From NCBI GenBank assembly GCA_944385945.1, contig CALWZD010000003.1, forward strand, positions 1 through 56,871: DNA of 56,871 bases. The letters are read 5' to 3'. The position numbers and the translations under genes were made by a program. This stretch comes from an uncultured Anaerofilum sp. (lineage in GTDB: Bacteria; Bacillota; Clostridia; Oscillospirales; Ruminococcaceae). Under the pieces are notes generated by a model, which did not search any database, had not been told where the DNA came from, and saw only the letters and a list, made by a program, of their open reading frames with translations. Shown in pieces: positions 48,852 through 56,871 of this stretch; position 1 is the stretch's first letter, and each line of letters begins with the position of its first letter.

Positions 48852-50048
48852 ATGAAAATGCGTTTACATAAAAAATATTTACCGGTGCTGATGGCGGTCG
48901 TTTTGTTGTCTGGCTGTACAGAACAACCACAAGAAGTTTGGAGCCTGCTTTTGGACGGACAAAGTACCCTGATGAGCCAAAGAGGCGAAGTGATTTGGCA
49001 AGGCGACGGTGAAGCCGTGCGCAACGAGTGGGGAAATTTTGTGGTGACCGATTGGGAAAACGAAAAGCCGTTGCAAAGCATTATTTCGCACGATGGCAAA
49101 ACCGTGTGGGAGGGAAACGCAGGAGAGCAACTGCTGCAACTGGGCGAAACGCTCATCGCTGTACAACCCGAAGGGCAGAAATGGACACTGAAAACCGGCG
49201 GGAAGTCATATCGCTTTGAACGAGCAGAAATCCAGCCCAGTGGACAACTGCTCTTGTGTGGGTTGGACGAGGGCGGAAGCGTGTTATTAAGCTCCGACGG
49301 AAAAGAGGAGCGCAGATTTTCGCAGGATTATCTGTGGGCTGCAAGCGGTCTGGACGGTTGGTATCAAAGCGGAGATGTGCTCATCGACGATACCGGCAAG
49401 GTGCGTTATTCCGGTGTGCAGCGAATGGTAGGACAGGGGCGTGTCCTGTTACAGACAGAAGATGGCTACTCCGTGGTGCAGGCGGACAGCGGAAAAGAAC
49501 AGTATACCGGTTCGCAAAACTGGCGGGTCTACCTAGATGAGCTGCAACTGGAACAACAACAGGACGGTATTTTCTTTGAAGTTGACGGCAAAGAATATCG
49601 TGCGGATTTTTTGAACAGTTGGCCCTATGTCGGGCAGCCGATGTATTACATGGCACAGGGAGCGCAAGAGCAGGTGCTATGGGATGCACAGGGTCGACAG
49701 CTGTTTTTGCGTCAGCCGGCAGATTGGCTCGAGATCATCGCACAAGACCGCATTGCCTGCCTTGAACAGCAAACCCTGAAAATGTTAGATGAAAATGCAC
49801 AGCTTTTATGGGAAAAGCAAGGGTATAGCTATGTCTGGACTGCAAAATGCGGTGAAGATATGGTGCTTTGTGCAAACCGTGTACAAAAGCCGACGATCGA
49901 CGTGTTTTCGATAGAGGGGGAACTTCTTTTACAGGAATTAGAGGTGATCTATGAAATCACCGAGCATGGCGTTTCGGTGCAAAAAGACGGAAAAACAGGC
50001 ATACTGGATTGGAAAGGAAACTGGTCTTGCCGTTGGGAGCAAGAATAA
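48852..50048 (+). CDS. Lipoprotein with WG-like/beta-propeller repeats
   Basis: 398 aa. A lipoprotein signal (MKMRLHKKYLPVLMAVVLLSGC) is followed by degenerate repeats of the kind 'W..L..DG...L...GE..W' (SLLLDGQSTLMSQRGEVIWQ, IISHDGKTVWEGNAGEQ, VLWDAQGRQLFLRQ), suggesting a propeller of WG/NHL-type blades. The final repeat QKDGKTGILDWKGNWSC is typical of WG repeats. Binding or scaffold role; no catalytic motif. SD GATGAGGA. Confidence 0.65.
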   Translation: MKMRLHKKYLPVLMAVVLLSGCTEQPQEVWSLLLDGQSTLMSQRGEVIWQGDGEAVRNEWGNFVVTDWENEKPLQSIISHDGKTVWEGNAGEQLLQLGETLIAVQPEGQKWTLKTGGKSYRFERAEIQPSGQLLLCGLDEGGSVLLSSDGKEERRFSQDYLWAASGLDGWYQSGDVLIDDTGKVRYSGVQRMVGQGRVLLQTEDGYSVVQADSGKEQYTGSQNWRVYLDELQLEQQQDGIFFEVDGKEYRADFLNSWPYVGQPMYYMAQGAQEQVLWDAQGRQLFLRQPADWLEIIAQDRIACLEQQTLKMLDENAQLLWEKQGYSYVWTAKCGEDMVLCANRVQKPTIDVFSIEGELLLQELEVIYEITEHGVSVQKDGKTGILDWKGNWSCRWEQE

Positions 50049-50057
50049 AAAATCATG

Positions 50058-50093
50058 ACAGCCTGCTTTCCGCATGATTGGAAAGCAGGCTGT
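50058..50093 (+). terminator. Hairpin after the repeat lipoprotein
   Basis: ACAGCCTGCTTTCC and GGAAAGCAGGCTGT around an 8-nt loop. Strong stem but only a short U tract. Confidence 0.7.
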
Positions 50094-50150
50094 TAAAACG
50101 GTTAAAAATGCAGAAAATTGCTTCGTCATCGAAAAAATATACACTGAGAA

Positions 50151-50179
50151 TCGACAAAACTGCCGAAATCGTGTACAAT
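50151..50179 (+). promoter_or_regulatory. Promoter of the second MATE gene
   Basis: TCGACA (50151-50156), 17-bp spacer, TACAAT (50174-50179). Confidence 0.6.
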
Positions 50180-50228
50180 AGAAAAGCACGACAAAATAGC
50201 AGCAACGATTGGCAGGAGTGTGGAAACA

Positions 50229-51578
50229 ATGCAGAAAACAGCAGTGCCGATGACACAAGGCAATATCGGCAAACAAATCGTCTTTTTTGCTTTGCCGATA
50301 TTTTTAGGCAATTTATTTCAACAGCTTTACAATACCGTCGACTCGGTGATCGTAGGCAACTTCTTAGGCAGCAGTGCGCTGGCAGCAGTCAGCTCATCCG
50401 GCAGCCTAATTTTTATGCTTATCGGCTTTTTAAGCGGCATTTCGGCAGGTGCGGGTGTTGTGGTGGCTCGATATTTTGGTGCGAAAGACCACGAAAATAT
50501 GAAAACTGCCATCCATACCACCGTTGCGTTCGGTATCGTGGCGGGAATCGTGATGACGGTGGTGGGAATGGCTCTCTCGCCCCAAATTCTGCGATTGATG
50601 GGGACCCCCGAAAATGTTATGGAAGGCTCGGTAAGCTATCTCCGTATTTATTTTTCCGGTTCGCTTGCGTTCGTAATGTACAACGTGTTCGTGGGAATTT
50701 TGCAGGCGGTGGGGGACAGCAAACACCCTTTGTATTACTTGATGGTTTCGTCGGTGGTCAACCTTATTCTAGATGTGGTGTTCATCGTGTTTTTCCACAG
50801 CGGTGTAGGTGGCGCAGCTTTGGCAACCGTCATTTCGCAGGTAGTAAGTGCATTGCTGTGTTTGATACAGCTTGTGCGCACGAAAGAGTGCTATCGGCTG
50901 TATCTTTCCCAAATCCGCTTCGATCTGCCAATGCTCAAACGTATTATCGAAATGGGTCTGCCCGCCGGTATGCAAAATTCTATCATCGCATTTGCCAATG
51001 TGGTGGTGCAGTCTAACATCAACGCATTTGGCGAAATGGCAATGGCAGGTTGCGGTGCATATTCCAAAATCGAGGGCTTTGTCTTTTTGCCTATCACCAG
51101 CTTTACCATGGCACTCACCACCTTTGTGGGGCAAAATATCGGCGCAAAAGAGTATGAACGTGCCCAGAAAGGCGCAAAATTTGGGATTTTGCTTACGATG
51201 ATACTGGCAGAACTGATCGGCATCGTGGTGTTTGTGCTTGCACCTCAGCTGATCGCTATCTTCGATTCACACCCCGAAGTGGTACAATTTGGGGTAGAAA
51301 AGGCTCGCAGTGCAGCGTGGTTCTTCTTCTTGCTGGCTTTTTCTCATTCGGTGGCTGCGGTTTTGCGTGGTGCAGGCAAAGCGGTCGTGCCAATGGTCGT
51401 GATGTTGGTTTGCTGGTGCGTTATCCGTGTAAGCTTTTTGACCATCACTGTTCCTCTTACCAATAGTATCCAGATGGTGTACTGGGTCTATCCGCTTACA
51501 TGGTCGCTTAGTTCACTTGCTTTCCTCGTCTATTACAAAAAAATCGACTGGGCAAGAAAATTGACCGGCTGGAAATAA
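50229..51578 (+). CDS. MATE-family efflux transporter
   Basis: 449 aa, 12 helices. GNLFQQLYNTVDSVIVGNFLG (TM1) and TMALTTFVGQNIGAKEYERAQ (second half) are MATE signatures. Its sequence differs clearly from the MATE at 18001, so it is not a recent duplicate. Na+- or H+-driven export of cationic compounds is expected. ATG at 50229 with AGGAG ten bases upstream; a GTG at 50220 is an alternative. Monocistronic. Confidence 0.92.
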   Translation: MQKTAVPMTQGNIGKQIVFFALPIFLGNLFQQLYNTVDSVIVGNFLGSSALAAVSSSGSLIFMLIGFLSGISAGAGVVVARYFGAKDHENMKTAIHTTVAFGIVAGIVMTVVGMALSPQILRLMGTPENVMEGSVSYLRIYFSGSLAFVMYNVFVGILQAVGDSKHPLYYLMVSSVVNLILDVVFIVFFHSGVGGAALATVISQVVSALLCLIQLVRTKECYRLYLSQIRFDLPMLKRIIEMGLPAGMQNSIIAFANVVVQSNINAFGEMAMAGCGAYSKIEGFVFLPITSFTMALTTFVGQNIGAKEYERAQKGAKFGILLTMILAELIGIVVFVLAPQLIAIFDSHPEVVQFGVEKARSAAWFFFLLAFSHSVAAVLRGAGKAVVPMVVMLVCWCVIRVSFLTITVPLTNSIQMVYWVYPLTWSLSSLAFLVYYKKIDWARKLTGWK

Positions 51579-51579
51579 T

Positions 51580-51617
51580 AAAACCGAGCGTTCTGTAAAA
51601 GGACGCTCGGTTTTGTC
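51580..51617. terminator. Bidirectional terminator
   Basis: AAAACCGAGCG ... CGCTCGGTTTT between convergent genes. Confidence 0.85.
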
Positions 51618-51620
51618 GTA

Positions 51621-52751
51621 TTATATGCCCAAAATCGGCAGAACCACAAAGGAAAATACAAGCTGTACAGCGAGAAATCCCAGATTCCAAAGGGTAAAGC
51701 AGACCAGATAACCAGACTTTTTCTCGGGATAATGCAAACAGACCTGTTTGTAAGAAATCAAGCTTGCCATAGATGCGATCAAAGTGCCGAGTCCGCCCAA
51801 ATTGGTGCCGACAATCAATTCACGCCATTCGTTCGTAAACCCGGACAGCAACAGTGCTGCCGGAACATTGCTGATGATTTGACTGGAAAAAACAGCGGTA
51901 AGCTGCTCGTTTTGTGCCACGATTCCTGCAATAAAATTGTAGAATACTTCCAGTCTGCCCATATTTCCAATAAAAATGAAAAAAGCAGCAAAGGTGGCGA
52001 GCAGACTATAATCCACTTTGCCCAGAATCGTGCGGTCGAAGATAAGCACAGCCCCCACCACAACAGCAAATACGACCCACACCGAGGCGATACCAGCCAC
52101 TGCACCCAATGCAAGCACAAACAACAAAGAATACACCAATACAGGTTTTGTTCGCAGGTCGCTTTGTGCCATTTCGATGCGAAGCGAACTGCTGTGTTTG
52201 CCACAGCAAAAGAGAAGTGCGACAATAAGCAAAAGGGCAGATATGATCGTGTAAGGGGCGGTGATGGAAACGAATCCGCCTAAAGAAAGTCCGGAACAGC
52301 TATACAGATACAAGTTTTGGGGGTTTCCGATGGGGGTGAGCATACTGCCCAGATTGGCAGCAATGGTCATCAAAGTAACAACGGCGCAAAGATGCTGCTC
52401 CATGCCCGCCATCTTCATAGCAAGAATGCCCAGTGGTACAAAAGTAATCAAAGCGACATCGTTTGTGATGACCATGCTGGAGCAAAAACACAAAAGCACA
52501 AGCACGAATGCAAGTGACCGTTGCGAGCCTGTATTCTTCAGCAGGAAAGAACTGACCTTGGAAAACAGCCCCGCTTGCTGAAAGCCCGCCATGACCGTCA
52601 TCAGGCAGAATAACAGCACCAATGTGTGGGTGTCGATGTATGCCAGATACCCGCTGTCGGGTGGGACAAGAAAACAAGAAATCAGTGCCAGCACCGCCGA
52701 GATGCACAGCACTGTTTCGGTTTGGAAAAAATGACGCAGTTTTTGTTTCAT
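51621..52751 (-). CDS. SLC13/ArsB-NhaD-superfamily anion transporter
   Basis: 376 aa, about ten membrane segments. FCSSMVITNDVALITFVPLG and LTPIGNPQNLYLYSCSG in the first half, and VFSSQIISNVPAALLLSGF and IVGTNLGGLGTLIASMASL in the second, are the paired 'TNDVA/GNPQN' and 'SNVPA/GTNLGG' re-entrant loop motifs of the ion-transporter superfamily (ArsB, CitM, NhaD). Substrate could be arsenite, citrate, dicarboxylate or another anion; the short length fits the ArsB/CitM-like branch. SD is weak (GTGAAG). Confidence 0.85.
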   Translation of the reverse strand: MKQKLRHFFQTETVLCISAVLALISCFLVPPDSGYLAYIDTHTLVLLFCLMTVMAGFQQAGLFSKVSSFLLKNTGSQRSLAFVLVLLCFCSSMVITNDVALITFVPLGILAMKMAGMEQHLCAVVTLMTIAANLGSMLTPIGNPQNLYLYSCSGLSLGGFVSITAPYTIISALLLIVALLFCCGKHSSSLRIEMAQSDLRTKPVLVYSLLFVLALGAVAGIASVWVVFAVVVGAVLIFDRTILGKVDYSLLATFAAFFIFIGNMGRLEVFYNFIAGIVAQNEQLTAVFSSQIISNVPAALLLSGFTNEWRELIVGTNLGGLGTLIASMASLISYKQVCLHYPEKKSGYLVCFTLWNLGFLAVQLVFSFVVLPILGI

Positions 52752-52875
52752 TCTTCACACACTTTCCGCAAAGGACAAATGCCCTGTAATAATCGGCGGA
52801 ATCCAATCCCGCAATAGCGATTATATCACATTCGACCTGCGTTTTACAGTGCTATTTTATCGGCGGAAAGAATGA

Positions 52876-53889
52876 CTAGCTTTGTGAAACGATACTGGTA
52901 GAGGGATAGTAAGTGGCAAGGATCGCATCGTAGGTCTTGCCGGTAAGTGCCAGTGTGTAGGCACCGTATTGGCTCATCCCTACACCGTGTCCGTAGCCTT
53001 TTGTAGTAAAAGTGAAGACTCCATCAGCATACGCTATGCTGAAACAGGCACTGCGCAATCCCAAAGCGGTGCGTACATCTACCCCTTTCAAAAACGCCGT
53101 TCCCACCGGTAAAGTTTCTATGTAGCCGGCATCGGTAAGCAGTGGTTCGCCGAACCATTCCACCGGATCACCCTCCAGTTGCAGGTCGGGAAATGCCATC
53201 TGCAATGCATAGTAGACCTCTTGTGAGGTCATTTCGGTCGATACTTCATAGTCAGGGCTGGTCATGTCTAACGAAGAATCTACCCCCGCCAGATATGGCA
53301 ATGCAGTCGCCCACACATTTTCGCTTGCTTCGGTATGTCCTGCACTGATGGCATGATAACAGGCAAGGGCAGTATCCCCGTTGTATTGCAGTACCATGCC
53401 GGCGGTGGATTCCACCAGTGCTTTTAGACGAGCATAATTTTGCTCGTATTCACTGCCCCACATCTGCTGCATCTGTTCGGTGCGCACAAAGCCCAGATGC
53501 TGCTTCGGGCTTGCCGAAAATGCAGCACCTTGCAAGCTTTCGTCGCTGCCGTCGTTCAGCTGTACCCGTGCAAGTGCATAACTGCGGCTGGCGATCGCCT
53601 GTGCTTTGAGTGCTTCATCCGGCCATGTGATGGGCATTTCGCTTGCCACCGAACCAAGGACAAATTCTTCCAGCGGGATCTGTTCCACCGTTTGGCTGTC
53701 GGTGATGAAAACCGGGATGCTTTGCGAAGATGTCGGCGCAGTAGGAGCGGGGCTGGCAGTGATGCTAGGAGAGCCGGAATAGGGCGAAGAACCGTCTGTT
53801 TGCCATAGCTGCCCTACCCAAACGCCCACAAAGGGGAGAAGCAGACTGCAAAGAGCGAAAAATATGGCGATGCCAAGGATGCGTTTCAT
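52876..53889 (-). CDS. spoIID: Stage II sporulation protein D (SpoIID) family peptidoglycan lytic enzyme
   Basis: 337 aa. A single N-terminal membrane segment and a Ser/Pro/Thr linker precede the SpoIID domain: EEFVLGSVASEMPITWPDEALKAQAIASR (~75-105) and the C-terminal GYGHGVGMSQYGAYTLA motif. The family cleaves glycan strands during engulfment of the forespore. The conserved Glu in SEMP is likely catalytic. Its presence supports a spore-forming lineage. Start ATG with GGAGGAAT upstream. Monocistronic as far as seen, without spoIIQ or spoIIM nearby. Confidence 0.93.
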   Translation of the reverse strand: MKRILGIAIFFALCSLLLPFVGVWVGQLWQTDGSSPYSGSPSITASPAPTAPTSSQSIPVFITDSQTVEQIPLEEFVLGSVASEMPITWPDEALKAQAIASRSYALARVQLNDGSDESLQGAAFSASPKQHLGFVRTEQMQQMWGSEYEQNYARLKALVESTAGMVLQYNGDTALACYHAISAGHTEASENVWATALPYLAGVDSSLDMTSPDYEVSTEMTSQEVYYALQMAFPDLQLEGDPVEWFGEPLLTDAGYIETLPVGTAFLKGVDVRTALGLRSACFSIAYADGVFTFTTKGYGHGVGMSQYGAYTLALTGKTYDAILATYYPSTSIVSQS

Positions 53890-53921
53890 TTTTTATTCCT
53901 CCGATTTCTTTGGTTTTCTGG

Positions 53922-53950
53922 TTGCGAATTTTTTAAAATAGGAGTATAGT
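53922..53950 (+). promoter_or_regulatory. Promoter of the citrate synthase gene
   Basis: TTGCGA (53922-53927), 17-bp spacer, TATAGT (53945-53950). Confidence 0.6.
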
Positions 53951-54061
53951 ATAAAGAACAGCTGTTTGTATGCCGAGGGCATAAGAGGGGAAACAAGCTG
54001 TGCGCAAGCAGGCGTTTTTGCGAATGCCTGCAAAACGATAAAGAGGGGAAGTGTGATTTTT

Positions 54062-55435
54062 ATGCAGTGGGAAAAAGAACAGGAACAAGTCCGGCAGGAA
54101 AAATGGTCTATGGAATATCTATGCGATACCTTTCGCAAAAATAACTATATCGACCCTGAAACCTGTGAACGGCTGGGAGTAAAACGAGGGCTGCGCAATC
54201 CGGATGGCACAGGTGTGCTTGCCGGTTTGACCAATATCTGCGATGTAGTGGGCTATGAAATGAAAGACGGTGTGCCGATGCCTGCGCCCGGACGATTGAT
54301 CTATCGGGGTGTAGATGTCAACGATTTGGCAAAAACCGCCTACGAACAAGACCGTTTCATTTTTGAGGAAGTAATTTGGCTGTTGTTGTTTGGCACCTTG
54401 CCTACCAGTCAGCAACTGCAAATGTTTACCGAGATGCTGGAAGAAAGCAGAGAATTGCCCAAAGGCTTTGCCGAGGATATGATCATCAAGGCACCCAGCG
54501 CAAACATCATGAACAAAATGGCACGTAGCGTGTTGGCAATGTACAGTTATGATGATAATCCTGAGGACTCCTCGCTGGAGAATATCCTGCGCCAGTCTAT
54601 TCGGCTCATCGCATCGCTGCCGACTATGATGGTAGGTGCCTACCAGATAAAACGGCGGGTGTTCGACCGTCAAAGTATGTATTTCCATCTGCCTCGTCCC
54701 GGCGAAAGCACGGCGGAGCATATCCTGTCGACCTACCGTTCCGATCAACGATATACCCACGAGGAGGCAAAGCTGCTGGATCTGTGCCTGATGCTTCATG
54801 CTGACCATGGCGGTGGCAATAACTCTACCTTCGCCTGCCGTGTGCTTTCTTCGTCGGGAACCGATACATATGCTGCCCTGTCGGCTGCCATCGGAAGTTT
54901 GAAAGGCCCCAAGCATGGTGGCGCAAACCTGAAAGTGATGGAGCAGATGGACCGTATGATGCACGAAATTTCGGACGTATACAACGACGACGAAGTTGCC
55001 GATTATCTCAGGCGTGTTCTGCTGAAACAGGCAGGGGACGGAACCGGTTTGATTTACGGAATGGGTCATGCCGTTTACACCATCAGCGACCCACGTGCGC
55101 AACTGCTGCGCAGCAAAGCGGAGCATTTGGCACAGGTGAAAGGGTACGAAGAAGAATTCCACCTGCTGTGTGCCATCGAGCGTCTTGGGCAGCAGGTGTA
55201 CTCCGAAATCAAAGGCAGCAAAAAAGTGTGCGCAAACGTTGACCTGTACAGTGGATTGATCTACCGGATGCTGGGCATCTCGCAGGATCTGTTCACACCG
55301 CTGTTTGCTATCAGCCGTATTCCGGGCTGGTGTGCGCATCGGTTGGAAGAAGTCGTATTTGCCAACCGTATCATGCGCCCTGCCTATAAGTATCTGGGGG
55401 ATGTACATCCTTATACACTGTTGGAAGACCGCTGA
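54062..55435 (+). CDS. Citrate synthase (citrate/2-methylcitrate family)
   Basis: 457 aa. The catalytic histidines sit in MLHADHGGGNNSTF and YGMGHAVYTISDPRAQ; GPKHGGANLKVMEQM and DLYSGLIYRMLGI also match the family. An N-terminal extension of ~45 residues (QEKWSMEYLCDTFRKNNYIDP) is longer than in E. coli but usual in Clostridia. It condenses oxaloacetate with acetyl-CoA, here probably for glutamate synthesis through a partial TCA branch. The ATG at 54062 has AGGGGAA 11 bases upstream; GTG at 54053 is an alternative. Monocistronic. Confidence 0.93.
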   Translation: MQWEKEQEQVRQEKWSMEYLCDTFRKNNYIDPETCERLGVKRGLRNPDGTGVLAGLTNICDVVGYEMKDGVPMPAPGRLIYRGVDVNDLAKTAYEQDRFIFEEVIWLLLFGTLPTSQQLQMFTEMLEESRELPKGFAEDMIIKAPSANIMNKMARSVLAMYSYDDNPEDSSLENILRQSIRLIASLPTMMVGAYQIKRRVFDRQSMYFHLPRPGESTAEHILSTYRSDQRYTHEEAKLLDLCLMLHADHGGGNNSTFACRVLSSSGTDTYAALSAAIGSLKGPKHGGANLKVMEQMDRMMHEISDVYNDDEVADYLRRVLLKQAGDGTGLIYGMGHAVYTISDPRAQLLRSKAEHLAQVKGYEEEFHLLCAIERLGQQVYSEIKGSKKVCANVDLYSGLIYRMLGISQDLFTPLFAISRIPGWCAHRLEEVVFANRIMRPAYKYLGDVHPYTLLEDR

Positions 55436-55528
55436 GAAAAAATATGGCATTTTGCCCAAATCGGGCGGTATTATTGCCCCGAAAATCAAAAAAGTAGAAT
55501 TTTTTTGTTAAAACCTTAACAATACTCT

Positions 55529-55557
55529 TGCAGTTTTTGCAAAGATGGAGTACAATG
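55529..55557 (+). promoter_or_regulatory. Promoter of gap
   Basis: TTGCAG (55529-55534), 17-bp spacer, TACAAT (55552-55557). The SD TAAGGAGG is strong. Confidence 0.75.
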
Positions 55558-55615
55558 GATACCAATGGAGAATACATCCACTAAACCTTTTCCATTTTAA
55601 GGAGGATTATCTATC

Positions 55616-56629
55616 ATGGCAGTTAAAGTTGCTATCAATGGCTTTGGCCGTATCGGCCGTTTGGCTTTCCGTCAGATGTTCGGCGCAGAGGGTTACGAGA
55701 TCGTTGCAATCAACGACCTGACCAGCCCCGCTATGCTGGCTCACCTGCTGAAATACGACACCGCTCAGGGTCGTTACGAGGGTCACACCGTAGAGAGCGA
55801 TGACGATTCCATCACTGTTGACGGTAAGAAGATCACCATCTATGCAAAACCCAATCCTGCTGAGCTGCCCTGGGGCGAGCTGGGTGTAGACGTTGTTCTG
55901 GAGTGCACCGGCTTCTTCACCACTAAGGCAAAGGCTATGGCTCACATCGAGGCTGGCGCACGTAAGGTTGTTATCTCTGCTCCTGCTGACAAAGAGACCA
56001 AGACCATCGTTTACAACGTAAACCACGAAACTCTGACCAGCGAAGACCAGATCATTTCTGCTGCTTCCTGCACCACCAACTGCTTGGCTCCCATGGCTAA
56101 GGCTCTGAACGATGTATATCCCATCGAGAGCGGTATCATGACCACCGTTCACGCTTACACCGGCGACCAGATGATCCTGGACGGTCCTCACCGCAAGGGC
56201 GACCTGCGCCGTGCACGTGCAGGTGCTGCTAACATCGTTCCCAACAGCACCGGTGCTGCTAAGGCTATCGGTCTGGTTATCCCCGAGCTGAACGGCAAGC
56301 TGATCGGTTCTGCTCAGCGTGTACCCGTTCCCACCGGTTCTACCACCATTCTGGTTGCAGTTGTTAAGGGCAGCGACGTTACCGTTGAGTCTGTAAACGC
56401 AGCTATGAAGGCTCAGGAGAGCGAAACCTTCGGTTACAACACCGATCCTATTGTTTCTTCCGACGTTATCGGTATCCGTTACGGCAGCCTGTTCGATGCT
56501 ACCCAGACCATGGTTACCAAGATCGACGACAATACCGCTCAGGTTCAGGTTGTTTCCTGGTACGACAACGAGAACAGCTACACCAGCCAGATGGTTCGCA
56601 CCATCAAATACTTCAGCGAGAAGTGCTAA
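55616..56629 (+). CDS. gap: Glyceraldehyde-3-phosphate dehydrogenase (NAD-type)
   Basis: 337 aa. NAD-binding [12 protein letters not shown] at the start, with INDLT (N33/D34), marks NAD preference; the catalytic Cys is C152 in [12 protein letters not shown]. The substrate loop and C-terminal [12 protein letters not shown] are canonical. The codon use is strongly biased to C/T-ending highly expressed codons (for example GGT, GCT, CTG, ATC), unlike many neighbours. It serves glycolysis. SD AAGGAGG. No pgk or tpi follows within the window; a strong terminator ends it. Confidence 0.98.
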   Translation: MAVKVAINGFGRIGRLAFRQMFGAEGYEIVAINDLTSPAMLAHLLKYDTAQGRYEGHTVESDDDSITVDGKKITIYAKPNPAELPWGELGVDVVLECTGFFTTKAKAMAHIEAGARKVVISAPADKETKTIVYNVNHETLTSEDQIISAASCTTNCLAPMAKALNDVYPIESGIMTTVHAYTGDQMILDGPHRKGDLRRARAGAANIVPNSTGAAKAIGLVIPELNGKLIGSAQRVPVPTGSTTILVAVVKGSDVTVESVNAAMKAQESETFGYNTDPIVSSDVIGIRYGSLFDATQTMVTKIDDNTAQVQVVSWYDNENSYTSQMVRTIKYFSEKC

Positions 56630-56651
56630 TCGGCTCTTGTAAAGAGTGTTC

Positions 56652-56681
56652 GCCCCTCTGCATTTGCAGAGGGGCTTTTTT
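56652..56681 (+). terminator. Terminator of gap
   Basis: GCCCCTCTGC ATTT GCAGAGGGGC followed by TTTTTT. Confidence 0.95.
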
Positions 56682-56693
56682 GGTGAAGATAAA

Positions 56694-56731
56694 AAAGCAG
56701 CTAGCGAAATGGAATCGCTAGCTGCTTTTGT
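56694..56731. terminator. Terminator of the convergent PilZ gene
   Basis: AAAAGCAGCTAGCGA and TCGCTAGCTGCTTTT around a 7-nt loop, with T/A runs on both sides; it faces the minus-strand gene. Confidence 0.85.
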
Positions 56732-56762
56732 TATCTTGTTTTAAATGTTTTTATGCCCTTTG

Positions 56763-56871
56763 CTATTTCACATTCCTCCAACGGTTCAACTCGTCGGATT
56801 GCATTGCAAAAATCTCCTGGCACAAAAGCGTTTCATCCTGTGGAGAAAGCTGCAAAAACTGGCAACCGTAC
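56763..56871 (-). CDS. PilZ-domain protein, C-terminal end (partial)
   Basis: An ORF entering from the right edge and stopping at TAG 56763-56765. The last 36 codons read YGCQFLQLSPQDETLLCQEI followed by FAMQSDELNRWRN, which fits the final strand and helix of a PilZ domain (pattern YGC.F..L...DE..I...I...Q). PilZ domains bind cyclic di-GMP. The binding motif itself (RxxxR, DxSxxG) is outside the window, so function is inferred. Confidence 0.7.
   Translation of the reverse strand, partial: YGCQFLQLSPQDETLLCQEIFAMQSDELNRWRNVK

Noticed and set aside
1..56871. CRISPR arrays, prophage genes, insertion sequences, integrases
   Set aside because: No regularly spaced repeats, no transposase or integrase motifs, and no att-like repeats at tRNA-Pro were found by reading both strands.

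Overview
The window looks like a chromosomal segment of a spore-forming, anaerobic Clostridia genome, most likely a gut Oscillospiraceae/Ruminococcaceae. The reasons are a class III (oxygen-sensitive) ribonucleotide reductase with no aerobic one in view, SpoIID, a T-box leader, many AgrC/LytTR-type and radical-SAM proteins, Shine-Dalgarno (SD) sites close to AGGAGG, and mid-range GC. No phage, transposase, CRISPR array or rRNA is visible. It is ordinary core/accessory chromosome with short operons separated by strong intrinsic terminators.

Layout. 1-1158: end of a zinc-ribbon protein and a PF06541 membrane protein, then a REP-like palindromic repeat. 1381-4623: anaerobic nucleotide reductase operon (nrdD, a separate 53-aa glycyl-radical peptide, nrdG) behind a promoter carrying two NrdR boxes. 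4786-6852: YgjP-like metallopeptidase and a flippase. 6963-13337: a uronate-polysaccharide locus (heparinase II/III-like protein divergent from GH88 and GH2). 13407-13823: a strongly promoted, hairpin-rich transcript with a 33-aa ORF. 13860-19377: membrane protein and lipoprotein, MBL hydrolase, GHL10 lipoprotein, cytidylate-kinase-like protein and MATE pump. 19431-25562: DUF815 ATPase, T-box-controlled threonine deaminase, two-piece LysO lysine exporter, EamA transporter, DUF1015 protein. 25819-30858: MBOAT/SGNH O-acylation pair, then an AgrC/AgrA-like two-component system. 31126-38886: an orphan small gene, tRNA-Pro(GGG), GNAT protein, glnS-gltX, a GT-C-like membrane protein, pcp and a GNAT protein. 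38997-42816: ychF-mtnN with a folded leader, a signal-peptide relic and a DUF6056 protein. 43057-47985: cyclophilin lipoprotein, DUF1292 protein, a probable 6S RNA, and a LexA-like XRE-S24 repressor upstream of a radical-SAM DNA-repair pair. 48144-56871: cyclophilin, lipoprotein, MATE pump, anion transporter, SpoIID, citrate synthase, gap, and the tail of a PilZ protein.

The strongest observations are four. First, the catalytic glycyl-radical segment of NrdD is encoded as its own translationally coupled ORF. Second, a LexA-type self-cleaving repressor with an XRE DNA-binding domain sits beside a putative DNA-repair radical-SAM operon, with matching inverted repeats in both divergent promoters. 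Third, a hairpin-studded RNA with a micro-ORF lies downstream of the GH2 gene. Fourth, a 16-bp tandem duplication sits at the response-regulator/kinase junction, and losing one copy would fuse the two proteins. All assignments come from reading the sequence; no database search was run.
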